Positions 9,217 through 18,021 of a stretch of 64,000 bases of DNA are shown here, piece by piece. The notes under the pieces were generated by a model. The model was not told where the DNA came from. It made no database searches and was given only the letters and a program-made list of their open reading frames with translations. Source of the DNA: Antribacter gilvus. GTDB taxonomy: Bacteria; Actinomycetota; Actinomycetes; Actinomycetales; Cellulomonadaceae. Positions within the stretch are counted from its first letter, which is position 1. The number at the start of each line of letters is the position of its first letter. The DNA lies in assembly GCF_003946865.1 (NCBI RefSeq), contig NZ_QXTH01000002.1, forward strand, positions 186,001 through 250,000. Reading direction: 5' to 3'. The translations under genes were made by a program, and so were the position numbers.

Positions 9217-10019
9217 TCCCTTGCTAGCAGCGGCGCCATTAACGTGGCGAGTGTCGTTTCCCCGGCACGCACGGCCGAGACTGTTAGGTTCTGGAGCCGC
9301 CCAGCCCATTGCCCAGTCTCCCAGAGGTGGAGCGTGAAACTTTCGGCCAGTTCGTCGGAACGCAATCCTCCATTTTCCGGCGATCGGTAGAGCCGCTCGG
9401 TATCCTTTCGCCGCCAGTGCACGGGATAGAATGCCGAAGGGTGCAGTACCTCGACCTCACTCGGGTGCCTGTCCGCCAGAAACAGCGGGTACCGAGTCGA
9501 CAGTTCACCCCAATGCTCGTCGCGGCCGGTCGAACGGAACCCGAACCAATCCGACGTTCGCGGGTCGTAGCCAGCAATCCAGCGAGACAAGAAGGGTGCC
9601 TCCGGTGCCGCGAGGATGACTGCTGGGCAGATGGCGATATGGTCCTCCATGCCGACTACGACGCCGTGCGATCTCAGCAGCGGCTCGAAAGACTGAAGGG
9701 TAATGACGTCGAGGTCGAGAAAGACGCCGCCCCGTTCCTCGAGAACACTCAATCGAATGGCATCGGCCTGGTGTGCAGGATGGCGAAACCGAGAATTGAA
9801 CCGCTCTTCTGGAACCGTCGCCGGGATAATCCGCGCGAGTTTCTCTGCGCGCTGCCACCAATAACCACCAGGGATCGTAGTCGCATGAATGAGGATCTCG
9901 CTTGCACGGCCGTAATGATATGCGGCAGCGACGGCACAGTAGTGCAGCAGCGAGAAGTCAATTCCGGTACCGTCGGGCGGTGAGGTATAGGCGAAGTGAA
10001 CGACATTGGGCACGACCAT
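9213..10019 (-). CDS. GT32-type (DXD) glycosyltransferase
   Basis: 268 residues beginning MVVPNVVHFAY, typical of the Gly_transf_sug/GT32 group. The diagnostic region HQADAIRLSVLEERGGVFLD followed by LDV (about residues 85-107) has the DXD metal site and the R-x2-L-x3-GG pattern. The ATG at 10019 is preceded by a GGGGG ribosome site. It is the first gene of the minus-strand cluster and its promoter faces that of the exporter operon. Members transfer mannose, galactose or related sugars; the acceptor here is unknown. Confidence 0.8.
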   Translation of the reverse strand: MVVPNVVHFAYTSPPDGTGIDFSLLHYCAVAAAYHYGRASEILIHATTIPGGYWWQRAEKLARIIPATVPEERFNSRFRHPAHQADAIRLSVLEERGGVFLDLDVITLQSFEPLLRSHGVVVGMEDHIAICPAVILAAPEAPFLSRWIAGYDPRTSDWFGFRSTGRDEHWGELSTRYPLFLADRHPSEVEVLHPSAFYPVHWRRKDTERLYRSPENGGLRSDELAESFTLHLWETGQWAGRLQNLTVSAVRAGETTLATLMAPLLARE

Positions 10020-10331
10020 TGCTACCCCCTGGTTCTGGTGGCCAGCGTCCTCGCTTGACCCTACCGCTCAGTCCCGCCGGGATCAAGCATATCCGACTTA
10101 TCGGTTATACGGCCTTCGCCGCCCTCAGCGGGTCAGGCTCCGGTCCGTCGCGAGGGCTTCACAATCGGCGCTCCCTCGTGGCCCAGGCAGCCGGCCAGTT
10201 CACACCTGGAAACAGTTGCTGGTCGGCGATATCCATGGCTAGGCTCGCGACATAGCTCCCTCAGGGCTGGAGCGCTCGACGTCCGACTTTCTACCGACCC
10301 CCTTGCCCTGCGTGGTCGGTGAGGAGTCGTC
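10020..10331. promoter_or_regulatory. divergent promoter region between biosynthetic cluster and exporter
   Basis: A 312-nt intergenic stretch separates the ATG of the GT32 gene (minus) from the GTG of the ABC ATPase gene (plus). No open frame is convincing. Both transcripts must start here, so cluster and exporter are probably co-regulated. I cannot name an operator. Confidence 0.5.
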
Positions 10332-11291
10332 GTGCGTTCCCCCACCTTCGGTTCTGAGCCAGTCATCTCGGCGCAAGGCCTCAGCAAGCGGTATGACTTC
10401 TATCGCCAACCTCAAGGGTTCCTGAACGCCCTGCGGAGTCTGGTCAGCCGGGAGCTGACCAGTGTTCAGGCGGTCGTCGGCCTCGACCTGACCGTCGAGC
10501 GCGGCGAGATCATCGGCCTGCTCGGGCCGAACGGTGCCGGCAAGACGACCATCGTCAAGATGATGAGCGGCCTGCTGGTGCCGAGCGCTGGTGAGCTTCG
10601 CGTGTGCGGGTATCGGCCGGCGGCTCGCTCCTATCCGTTCCTGTCGCAGATCTCGGTGATCTTCGGGCAGAAGGCGATGCTCTGGTGGGACGTGTCGACC
10701 CGCGAGTCGCTGAAGATCCACCGCAGCATGTACGAAATTCCGCGGACCGAGTTCGCTACGACCGTGGGCGAGCTTGGTGAACTTCTGGGCATCGCCGAGA
10801 TCCTGGACACGCCCGTCCGCAACCTGTCTCTCGGCCAGCGGATGCGGTGCGAGCTGGCTCTGGCGCTGTTGCACCGGCCCACGCTGCTGTTCGCCGACGA
10901 GCCGACCATCGGGCTGGACGTCCAGGCAAAGCTGGTTGTGCGCAGCCTCTTCCAGGAGATCAACCGAGCATTCGGCACCACGATCGTCCTGACCAGCCAC
11001 GACATGGCCGACGTCGAAGCGCTAACCGAACGGGTCGTCATCGTCACGGGAGGACGGGCGACCTTTGACGGCGACCTCGCCGACCTCCGGACGCGTGCTG
11101 ATCTGCCGAAGGAGGCGGTCTTCACCTACCGCGACGGCCGCATCGAACGAATGCCGATCGGTGACGAGCCGATCGGCACGCTCGTCCAGACCGCGGCGCG
11201 ATCCGGCGAGCTGGTCGACGTCAAGGTCGTCGAACCAGGACTCGACGAGGTCATGTCCGCGGTGTTCAGTGAGAGCACGGTGCGGCCATGA
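10332..11291 (+). CDS. ABC exporter ATP-binding subunit
   Basis: 319 residues with Walker A GPNGAGKTT (about residue 65), signature LSLGQRMR, Walker B LLFADEPTIGLD and a switch His in LTSHD. The C-terminal extension and the ALRSL insertion near residue 35 match the COG4586-type ATPases that pair with two ABC-2 permeases. The GTG start at 10332 has GAGGAG upstream. It overlaps the next gene by four bases. This unit probably exports the product of the divergent cluster or a surface glycan (inference). Confidence 0.9.
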   Translation: MRSPTFGSEPVISAQGLSKRYDFYRQPQGFLNALRSLVSRELTSVQAVVGLDLTVERGEIIGLLGPNGAGKTTIVKMMSGLLVPSAGELRVCGYRPAARSYPFLSQISVIFGQKAMLWWDVSTRESLKIHRSMYEIPRTEFATTVGELGELLGIAEILDTPVRNLSLGQRMRCELALALLHRPTLLFADEPTIGLDVQAKLVVRSLFQEINRAFGTTIVLTSHDMADVEALTERVVIVTGGRATFDGDLADLRTRADLPKEAVFTYRDGRIERMPIGDEPIGTLVQTAARSGELVDVKVVEPGLDEVMSAVFSESTVRP

Positions 11292-12103
11292 GCGCGCACA
11301 CCGCACGGCGTGCCGGCTCGGTGCTCCGCAGCCTGGTGGGCCAGGAGCTCCAGATGATCGCGCAGTACCGTTGGTGGCTCGTGGCAATGCAGGCGAGCGT
11401 GGTCGCGGTGCCGCTGATCTCGCTGCTGGTGTGGCGTGGGGCGATGGCGAACGGCGCGGAGCCACCGGTCACCCGCGACTACCTCACCACCTATCTCGTC
11501 CTGGTCAGCCTGGTCACCATGCTGACGTCGAGCTGGACGGCCCGGTTCCTGGCCGAGAGCATCCGCCTGGGACACCTGAACGCCTGGCTGGTCCGCCCCT
11601 GCTCCACACACCTGGCCGCGGTGGCCAACAACGTGTCCGAGAAGCTCGCCAAGCTCGCAACCCTCCTGCCGCTGGTTGCCATCCTGGCGGTCCCCTTCCA
11701 CCGCGATATCGAGCTGCCCGCTCATCCCGGACGCTGGCTCCTGTTCCTCTGGGCACTGATCATGGGCGCCACGATGATGTTCTGCTTCGACGTCATCGTC
11801 GGCTCGCTGGCCTTCTGGTGGGACGACGTCGCGGCAATGGACCGCTTCCGCCAGCTGGCCGCCTCCTTCCTGTCGGGCGCGCTGATCCCGCTGTCGGTCA
11901 TGCCCGCCGCCTGGGGCCCGTTCCTGCAGGTCCAGCCCTTCGGATACGCCGTCGCGTTCCCCATCGAGACGCTGCTCGCACCAGACGTCACGACGTTGGG
12001 AACCGGACTGGCAGTCCAAGCCGCCTGGGTCCTCCTAGCGCTGGTCGCCGCCCGATTCGTCTGGGTCCGTGGCCTGCGCCGGTACAGCGGGGCCGGAGCA
12101 TGA
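11288..12103 (+). CDS. ABC-2 type permease subunit 1
   Basis: 271 residues with about six hydrophobic spans (for example WWLVAMQASVVAVPLISLLV and LLFLWALIMGATMMFCFDVI) and short loops. It fits the COG4587-type permeases encoded next to COG4586 ATPases. Its start overlaps the ATPase stop and its stop overlaps the second permease start (ATGA), so the three genes form one translationally coupled transporter. Confidence 0.85.
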   Translation: MSAHTARRAGSVLRSLVGQELQMIAQYRWWLVAMQASVVAVPLISLLVWRGAMANGAEPPVTRDYLTTYLVLVSLVTMLTSSWTARFLAESIRLGHLNAWLVRPCSTHLAAVANNVSEKLAKLATLLPLVAILAVPFHRDIELPAHPGRWLLFLWALIMGATMMFCFDVIVGSLAFWWDDVAAMDRFRQLAASFLSGALIPLSVMPAAWGPFLQVQPFGYAVAFPIETLLAPDVTTLGTGLAVQAAWVLLALVAARFVWVRGLRRYSGAGA

Positions 12104-12894
12104 ACGCGCGGACCGCACGCGTCACCATCCTGGTCTGGCTGAACCTCTTCCGGCAGGCAGTCATGCGAGACCTCCAGTTCCGCTCCCAGGCGTGGCTCCA
12201 CCTGTTCGCCGGCATCGGCGAGCTGATCGTCGGCATCCTTCCGGTACTGATCCTGACGACCTACGTCCGAACCGACTCGGCTCGTCCGGAGGCCGCCGTC
12301 CTCACGGTCGGGGTCTTCGCCATCACCACCGGGCTGATGGACTGCTTCGTGACGCCCGGCCTGCGGCGGTTCGACTCGGCGATCCGCAAGGGCGAGCTCG
12401 ATCTCGCGCTCGTCAGGCCGGTGCCCACCTTCTTCTACGCGGTGCTGCGCTGGATCCAGCCCACCGAACTCGGGCGGTGCGTGAGCGGGACGGCCATACT
12501 GGTCGTCGCCGCTTCCACCTTCGACCTCGGGCTGGGACCGGAAGGCGTACTCGCCATGATCGCCTGGGCCTTCGCCGGGACGATTGCCTACTGCGCCTTC
12601 TGGGCCGACCTGACCCTGCTCGCCTTCTGGGTGCGCTCGATCGAACCTGTCAACGACCTGGCCGCCGCCTGGCGAGGCGCCGGCCAGTACCCGCGCCAGT
12701 TCTTCCCGCGAACAATGCAGATCGTGCTCGTCTCGTTCGCGCCCGCCGCGTTGATCGGCTCGTTCCCCGCCGAACAGCTCCTGGACCCGACCGCGGGCCT
12801 CGTGCTCGCCCCGGCCGTCGTCCTCGTGTCGTGTTCTCTCACCGCGCTCATCTGGCAATTCGGGTTGGTCCGGTACAACAGCGCAAGCAGCTGA
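12100..12894 (+). CDS. ABC-2 type permease subunit 2
   Basis: 264 residues from an ATG overlapping the preceding stop. It has six predicted membrane segments, including GIGELIVGILPVLILTTYV and VLAMIAWAFAGTIAYCAFWA. It carries the short RR-F-D-x-IRKGELDLALVRP motif of COG3694-type permeases. It forms a heterodimeric membrane channel with the previous gene. The operon ends here. Confidence 0.85.
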   Translation: MNARTARVTILVWLNLFRQAVMRDLQFRSQAWLHLFAGIGELIVGILPVLILTTYVRTDSARPEAAVLTVGVFAITTGLMDCFVTPGLRRFDSAIRKGELDLALVRPVPTFFYAVLRWIQPTELGRCVSGTAILVVAASTFDLGLGPEGVLAMIAWAFAGTIAYCAFWADLTLLAFWVRSIEPVNDLAAAWRGAGQYPRQFFPRTMQIVLVSFAPAALIGSFPAEQLLDPTAGLVLAPAVVLVSCSLTALIWQFGLVRYNSASS

Positions 12895-13117
12895 GGGCCT
12901 TGGGCACGGGTCTCGTGCGATCTTCATCGGCTCGGTCGAGCCATGGGCGTCTCCTTCCTGCCCACGTTGTGACCGCCACGAGTTCTGCTACTGCGCATGG
13001 CTCTCGGACCTCTCAAGCCGAGGTTCCCGAGCGTCCCCGCTGCTCACAGGGACACTCTCATCCGCCCAGAGCCACCCTGACGCCCCTGCATGAAAATCGA
13101 TCACATTCTCAATATCC

Positions 13118-13963
13118 TCACGTTGGGCGCGCAACAATGAGTTGAACGAGCGCAGGATAGTCTTCACCTATCATGAATTCTTCCAACTCAGCCAGCACCC
13201 GCTCCGGGTCAAAATCTGGAGAGCCGCAAATCTCTTCCGAAACCCCCTCCTCGATGAGAAACCCGGCATCGATCAGCTTCTGCCACAGACGAATGTTAGT
13301 TCCGAATCTGTTCGAAGGCTTGCTGGTGAAGGGGGCGACATTTGGGAAGAGATCGACCGTGAGAATGAGGCGTCCGCCCACCGTCAACAGCCGGTGCGCG
13401 CCCGCAAGAATCTGGTCGACTTCAGGGTCACTGAGGTGCTCAAGGGTCGAAACGCAGAGAACGGCGTCGAATGAGTTGTCAGGCAACTCGACATCCGCGA
13501 GACGGCTTCGGTGGTGGACAACCCTCGTCTCAAGCATTCGATTGACAGATTCAAACCACTCAGCCTCAATCGAGAACCCGGCCTCACCAGGGTCAACGTT
13601 AACTACCGTCGCGCCCTCAGATGCGAGCGCAAACTGAAGTCCTGACAAACCGCCGCCGATTTCGAGGATAGTCTCGGCGCCGATTTTGCGAAGTTGGTCG
13701 TACGCCCACGGATACTCTAGGCGCCGGTTCGTGGAGTTTAGCTGCATCGCGAACGGGCCAAACCGTCGGACAAGTTCTACCCCGCCGCCGCCGCCGTAGC
13801 GGCCCTGATATTCACTTACAAGTTTCCAATGTGCGTGGGATCTCTCGATGCCGTGACCAAATGGAGCACCCCAGGTCTCGTTCCATGCAGCGTACTCGTC
13901 GGAGAGCCAGCGACGTCCGATCAATGGGTCACACATCCTTCCATGTAGGGATGACGGAAACAT
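13118..13963 (-). CDS. class I SAM-dependent methyltransferase
   Basis: 281 residues. The SAM-binding motif I is ILEIGGGLSGLQFALAS (about residues 95-110), the acidic post-I residue is in VVNVDPGE, and FDAVLCVSTLEHL provides motif IV/post-IV. It converges on the exporter operon end. A likely role is tailoring the island's product, or a small molecule or glycan. The ATG at 13963 lacks a good ribosome site; a second ATG at 13936 is preceded directly by GGAAGG. Codon use is less G+C-rich than in the host genes. Confidence 0.75.
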   Translation of the reverse strand: MFPSSLHGRMCDPLIGRRWLSDEYAAWNETWGAPFGHGIERSHAHWKLVSEYQGRYGGGGGVELVRRFGPFAMQLNSTNRRLEYPWAYDQLRKIGAETILEIGGGLSGLQFALASEGATVVNVDPGEAGFSIEAEWFESVNRMLETRVVHHRSRLADVELPDNSFDAVLCVSTLEHLSDPEVDQILAGAHRLLTVGGRLILTVDLFPNVAPFTSKPSNRFGTNIRLWQKLIDAGFLIEEGVSEEICGSPDFDPERVLAELEEFMIGEDYPALVQLIVARPT

Positions 13964-14054
13964 GGTTCAAACAACTCGAGGCAGATTCGCGCCCAGTTCT
14001 TGACCAACTCAGACTTGGGTTTGCAACACCTCGGCTGGTTGCGAACCGCCGGAT

Positions 14055-14639
14055 TCAGGGCTGGGCTTGGTCGTGCCAGGCCATGGGGCTGCCCGCGAGG
14101 GCGGCGTCGGCGATGCGTGCGGCGAAGGTTGTGCCGAGTCCGGCGCGTGAGCTGTCGATCCATTTCTGGACGTACTGGTGGCCGGCGGCCCGGTACTCCA
14201 GGGCCTGGAGGAGGCATTCGAGCTTGTCGGCGTCCTTGGCGCACCGGGCTTCGAGCGTCTCTTGCGCCTCGTACTCGACGACGGCTTCGCTGACGGTCTT
14301 GGCGGCGGCGTCGGGCAGGTAGGCGACCTGGTCGCGGGTGATGGTCTCGTTGTTCGCCTTGCCGAGGTAGGGACGAGCCGAGTGCGGGAGGTCGGTGATC
14401 CGGGTCTCCTGCGAGTCGTGCCACAGACCGAGATACGCGGCGCGCGCGGGGTCGGCGCCCTCCTCGGCCGCGATGAGAGCGGCGAGCTGGGCCACGCGGA
14501 GGCTGTGCTCGGCGACCGACTCGGGGTCACGCACACCGGCCTGCCACCACCCGGCACGACGCAGACGCTTGAGCACACCCATCTCATGGGCGAAGTTCGC
14601 GACGCTCGCAGCTTCCGGGTCGGTCACGTGGTCGGTCAT
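14055..14639 (-). CDS. HD-domain phosphohydrolase (YfbR-like)
   Basis: 194 residues from an ATG at 14639 preceded by AAGGAGG. His45 in SVAEHSLRVAQLAALIA and the HD pair at 74-75 in LGLWHDSQETR form the metal site of HD hydrolases of the 5'-deoxynucleotidase/YfbR kind, with a downstream DADKLECLLQA motif. It would dephosphorylate nucleotides or small phosphoesters. It lies directly after the XRE regulator on the same strand, 16 nt apart, so the two are probably co-transcribed. Confidence 0.8.
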   Translation of the reverse strand: MTDHVTDPEAASVANFAHEMGVLKRLRRAGWWQAGVRDPESVAEHSLRVAQLAALIAAEEGADPARAAYLGLWHDSQETRITDLPHSARPYLGKANNETITRDQVAYLPDAAAKTVSEAVVEYEAQETLEARCAKDADKLECLLQALEYRAAGHQYVQKWIDSSRAGLGTTFAARIADAALAGSPMAWHDQAQP

Positions 14640-14655
14640 GCGGGTGCCTCCTTGG

Positions 14656-15849
14656 TCATCGCCCGGCGAGTCGGATGGCGAAGTACACATCGGACAACTC
14701 ACGGTGGGCACGCTGGTCCAGGCCATCATGGATGGCGTCCTGGACCTTTGTCGATGCGTCGAGACGGTGAACCAGACCCGCGTCGAGCAGGTTGGGTCGG
14801 GCTTGGACAAGCGCCCACAGGCTGTGGGCGTTCAGGTCAGCGCCCATCGGCTCCTTCAGATGGTTCAGCAGGTGCTCCAGCACGCGGTGCCCGGTCCAGA
14901 CCACCTCGCCCCCTGCGAGCATGTCGCCGTCCGAGGAGTAGGCGTCGGGGATCTCGCCAAGCCAGTACGCCCAGTAGACGAGGTTCGCCGTGACCTGCTG
15001 CTGGTCGGTGAAGTCGGTCCCGATGAACCGGCGAACAGGGTCGAGGTCACCCTGCCGCGCCAGCCCGAGGGCGGCCCCTCTGCCCAGGAGGAGACCTGAT
15101 GGGGCGTGGGTCAGGCTGTTGCTCCGCACGATCCGGTGGAACTCCCCGATGAGCCACGCGATGGTGCTCGGCCGGTGATCGAAACCAAGGAGGTAGACGG
15201 CCTGCCTACGTAGGAGTGCGCCGTCAGTCCCGCGCGCTGAGTCCGCCGCCGTGAGCAGGTGGTCGAAGAACCGCTCCTTCATCGCCACGCTCAGCTGCGG
15301 GTGCCTCGGTGCTGGGCCTCGACCCATCGGCGCCCCGAGCGCCCGCAGCGCTTCGGGCGCCACGCCCGTGAACGGCCAGGTGACCAAGGCGAGCAGCGAT
15401 CGGCGCACGACGGCAACCCCGAGCGGGTGAGTACGGGAGTCGATGGCGACGGGGCCCGCGTTGATTGCCGTCGAAAGGATCACGTCGGCCTCCACGGCCG
15501 GCGTGAGCAGGTTGGCTGCCGCCGCCGGTGCGCCCAAAGCGATCAGGCTGTTGCGCACCCGCAGCAGGCTCGTACCACTCAGCGCTGACAGCGGACGTCG
15601 TCCGCTCTCCCATCCCTGGATCGTGCTGACGTCGACACGCAGGTACTCGGCGATGTCGGTCTGACGGCGCCCGACCGCGCTCCGCAGCAGCTTGAACACG
15701 AACGCCGCGACCACGCCGACGTCCCCGTGCGGGGCTGCACCCTGCACCGGAGTCAGTGTTGACCGAGCTGCCACGCGACGTCCCCTGTCGATTGCCCGCG
15801 CCTGTACGCCGAAACGCGTACCCCCTGTCAGTCCAACTCCAGGGCGCAT
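14656..15849 (-). CDS. XRE-family transcriptional regulator with long C-terminal domain
   Basis: 397 residues. A helix-turn-helix lies at residues 61-88 (RRQTDIAEYLRVDVSTIQGW followed by ESGRRPLS), then about 300 residues of mostly helical sequence such as are seen in large actinobacterial XRE regulators with a TPR-like sensor region. It is transcribed away from the four-gene operon at 15944-17800, with only about 95 nt between them, so that operon is its most likely target. The first 45 residues look poorly conserved and the true start may be downstream. Confidence 0.75.
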   Translation of the reverse strand: MRPGVGLTGGTRFGVQARAIDRGRRVAARSTLTPVQGAAPHGDVGVVAAFVFKLLRSAVGRRQTDIAEYLRVDVSTIQGWESGRRPLSALSGTSLLRVRNSLIALGAPAAAANLLTPAVEADVILSTAINAGPVAIDSRTHPLGVAVVRRSLLALVTWPFTGVAPEALRALGAPMGRGPAPRHPQLSVAMKERFFDHLLTAADSARGTDGALLRRQAVYLLGFDHRPSTIAWLIGEFHRIVRSNSLTHAPSGLLLGRGAALGLARQGDLDPVRRFIGTDFTDQQQVTANLVYWAYWLGEIPDAYSSDGDMLAGGEVVWTGHRVLEHLLNHLKEPMGADLNAHSLWALVQARPNLLDAGLVHRLDASTKVQDAIHDGLDQRAHRELSDVYFAIRLAGR

Positions 15850-15943
15850 TCCCCGAGGGTTAAGACCGAGCCGGCGTGATGCCGCTCACAACAGTAGGTG
15901 GGACGCCCCTGGTCCCGCCACCAGCAACGAGAGGTGGTGCCCG

Positions 15944-16213
15944 ATGGGTATCGATCACGGACTTCAAGCAGCATCTCGGATTGTCGACGCCGTCGGGCGT
16001 GACCGCATCGAGCTGGTCACGGTGACCCGCGATCGGGTCTGCCTCCAGCCGATGGTGCTGGCCGATGGTGAGGCGATCGCACGAGCGCTCGATCTGGACG
16101 TCCCGCTCGATCATCGGATGTTCGTCCCGGGGCACACGCTGTGGACCGGGGTGCGTGACGGGCTCGAGGTCCAGGTCCGGTCCGTGCTGCGCAACGCCGG
16201 AGTCGTGCGGTGA
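15944..16213 (+). CDS. small hypothetical protein, first gene of four-gene operon
   Basis: 89 residues, ATG at 15944 with GAGAGGTGG as ribosome site. I recognise no family. The protein is acidic-basic mixed, without membrane span or signal, and its stop overlaps the next start as GTGA. It may be a small partner of the resolvase-like protein encoded next. Confidence 0.6.
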   Translation: MGIDHGLQAASRIVDAVGRDRIELVTVTRDRVCLQPMVLADGEAIARALDLDVPLDHRMFVPGHTLWTGVRDGLEVQVRSVLRNAGVVR

Positions 16214-16611
16214 ACCCGGTCGCGGTCGGCTACGTCTGCGCTCCCGAGGGCGAGGCACTGGACGGCCAGCGGGATGCGGTGACCGACTACGCCCGGGTCG
16301 AGGGCCTGGCGCTGGCGCAGATCGTGACCGACCGGTTCGACACCTTCACGATCAGCCAGGTCGTCCAGACCGCGAAGTTCCACAACGCCCACCTGGTCAT
16401 CGTCCCCGCCCAGGCCCGCCTCGCCTCGATGCGTAGCCGGGTAGCTCACGAACTCGCCACTGAGGGCGGGGCCTGCATCATCATCGGCAACTCCCCACCA
16501 GGCAAAGAACGGCGGCCACGGCTGACCGAGGCACTGCCACGCCGTATCCCGCCCACCAGCACAGCCGCGCCGAGTGATGCGGCGGCAGAACCCACGGAGA
16601 CGACACGATGA
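16210..16611 (+). CDS. resolvase-N-terminal-like protein without DNA-binding domain
   Basis: 133 residues, GTG start at 16210. The fold pattern follows the serine-recombinase catalytic domain: VAVGYVCAPEGEALDGQRDA at the N-terminus (family: GYxRVSxxxQxxxxQxxA), then VTDRFDTF and a strand-helix stretch NAHLVIVPAQARLA. The nucleophilic serine of RVS is replaced (CAPEG) and there is no C-terminal helix-turn-helix, so it is unlikely to recombine DNA. It is probably a regulatory or TIR/resolvase-fold relative. It overlaps genes on both sides. Confidence 0.5.
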   Translation: MNPVAVGYVCAPEGEALDGQRDAVTDYARVEGLALAQIVTDRFDTFTISQVVQTAKFHNAHLVIVPAQARLASMRSRVAHELATEGGACIIIGNSPPGKERRPRLTEALPRRIPPTSTAAPSDAAAEPTETTR

Positions 16612-17471
16612 ACACCACGCAGAACATGGCACGGGAACGTCTGCTGGTCGCGCTCGACATCGACGGGACCCTCTGCCCCGACGGGACGAACACCATCCCC
16701 GACGTCACCCGCCAGGCGGTCGCTGAGATCGTGGCGGCCGGGCACGTCGTCGTCCTAGCCACCGGCCGATCCCTCGTCGGCGTGCTCCCCGTGGCGGAAG
16801 CTCTGGGGCTGGACGGGTCGTGGGTCGTCGCATCGAACGGGGCGGTGACGGCCCGGCTGGACCGGACGTGGCCGTGCGGGTACCGGGTCGAGTCCTGCCA
16901 GACCCTCGACGTCGCCCCCGTCCTTCGCCTGGCGCGCCGGTTGTGCCCTGGGGTGCGGGTCGCGGTCGAGGAGGTCGGCTGGGGCTACCACGTCTCGGAG
17001 CTGTTCGACCGGGCTGACGTCAACGGGCGTCAGATCGTGGTCTCCGACGACGACCTGACCGCCGAGCCTGTACCACGGGTGATCCTGTCGGCCCCGAACG
17101 CCACCGCACTCCTCCTGGATCCGGTCGGGGGCCTCGGGGTCACCGTCAACCCCGCCTCACCGTCGTGGTTGGACGTAACTCCGGCCGGGTTGTCCAAGGC
17201 CTCTGCCCTCGACGCGATCCGCCGCCGGGTCGACGTCGCACCCGAGCACACGGTGTTCGTTGGCGACGGCGTGAACGACCTGGAGGCGATGGAGTGGGCC
17301 GCCCGCTCCTACGCCATGGGCCACGCGCCGATGGTCGTACAGGACGCCGCCGACCACGTCACGGGAACCCTGGCCGAGCACGGCGCAGCGATGGTGCTCC
17401 AGGACCTGCTCACCGGCCCAGCCACCGCGCGCGCCGTCGAGGCGCAGGCCCTAGCCGGAGCAGGCTCATGA
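16608..17471 (+). CDS. HAD-IIB (Cof-type) phosphatase
   Basis: 287 residues, ATG at 16608 overlapping the previous stop. Motif I is LDIDGTLCPDG, motif II VVLATGRS, motif III the Lys in LSKASAL, motif IV VGDGVNDLEAM, all intact. Cof-type enzymes remove phosphate from sugar phosphates, nucleotides or cofactors in the cytoplasm. It is the second HAD IIB enzyme of the island and is unlike the one at 3826-4650. It sits with the HD hydrolase in a module rich in phosphate-removing enzymes. Confidence 0.85.
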   Translation: MNTTQNMARERLLVALDIDGTLCPDGTNTIPDVTRQAVAEIVAAGHVVVLATGRSLVGVLPVAEALGLDGSWVVASNGAVTARLDRTWPCGYRVESCQTLDVAPVLRLARRLCPGVRVAVEEVGWGYHVSELFDRADVNGRQIVVSDDDLTAEPVPRVILSAPNATALLLDPVGGLGVTVNPASPSWLDVTPAGLSKASALDAIRRRVDVAPEHTVFVGDGVNDLEAMEWAARSYAMGHAPMVVQDAADHVTGTLAEHGAAMVLQDLLTGPATARAVEAQALAGAGS

Positions 17472-17800
17472 CCACCGCCCCACCGGTCGAACTCCTGCAC
17501 GCGGTCCGCGACCTCGCGCAGGAACTACACCCGCGTCTGCACCCCGTCTCCGTACGGGTCCGGCTCGACGGCACCGGCCCGGCGCTGGCCTCCTGCGAGG
17601 TCTGGACCGGGGACGGTGACGCGATGATCGCCCACCACACCGACCTTCCGGCCGCCGTCGGGGCGACGATGCTCGACCTCGAACGCGCCCTCGTGGCCGG
17701 CGGGTACGCATACGCCCTGACCAGGGACGGCCGACCCAAGTGGCGCTACGATGCAAACCACGGCGGCCTCTACATCCTCGACGTCGCCCGGCCCTTATGA
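17468..17800 (+). CDS. hypothetical protein, last gene of four-gene operon
   Basis: 110 residues, ATG at 17468 overlapping the HAD stop. No family is recognised. It is a soluble protein with a central acidic stretch (ALASCEVWTGDGDAMIAHHT) and a C-terminal aromatic KWRYDANHGGLYIL. Two hairpins follow the stop, so the operon ends here. Confidence 0.6.
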   Translation: MTTAPPVELLHAVRDLAQELHPRLHPVSVRVRLDGTGPALASCEVWTGDGDAMIAHHTDLPAAVGATMLDLERALVAGGYAYALTRDGRPKWRYDANHGGLYILDVARPL

Positions 17801-17812
17801 CCCCCTGATCTT

Positions 17813-17841
17813 GCGGCCGGGCGACTGCCCCGCCCGGCCGC
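17813..17841 (+). terminator. hairpin after four-gene operon
   Basis: GCGGCCGGGC (17813-17822) and GCCCGGCCGC (17832-17841) form a perfect 10-bp stem with a 9-nt loop, 12 nt after the stop codon. No T-run follows. Confidence 0.65.
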
Positions 17842-17870
17842 GAGCCCGCCGTCGACTACGGGAATCTCCC

Positions 17871-17902
17871 GTGCCGGGGCCCTCCTCCTGGGGGCCCGGC
17901 AC
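17871..17902 (+). terminator. second hairpin after four-gene operon
   Basis: GTGCCGGG (17871-17878) pairs with CCCGGCAC (17895-17902), and the inner GCCC/GGGG bases extend the stem. It is a back-up to the hairpin 30 nt upstream. Confidence 0.5.
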
Positions 17903-18021
17903 GGCAACGCTCTGCGTACGCTCTGACAGCGACAAACTAGAGCAGCGATGACCTTGCAACCTCAACCTCACGCATGGCCGTCATCCTGCCTGCACCCGCC
18001 AGTTCGGGCCTCCCGTGCTGA

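Noticed and set aside
16210-16611. Active serine recombinase
   Set aside because: The nucleophile serine position and the DNA-binding domain are missing; integration is explained by the tyrosine integrase.
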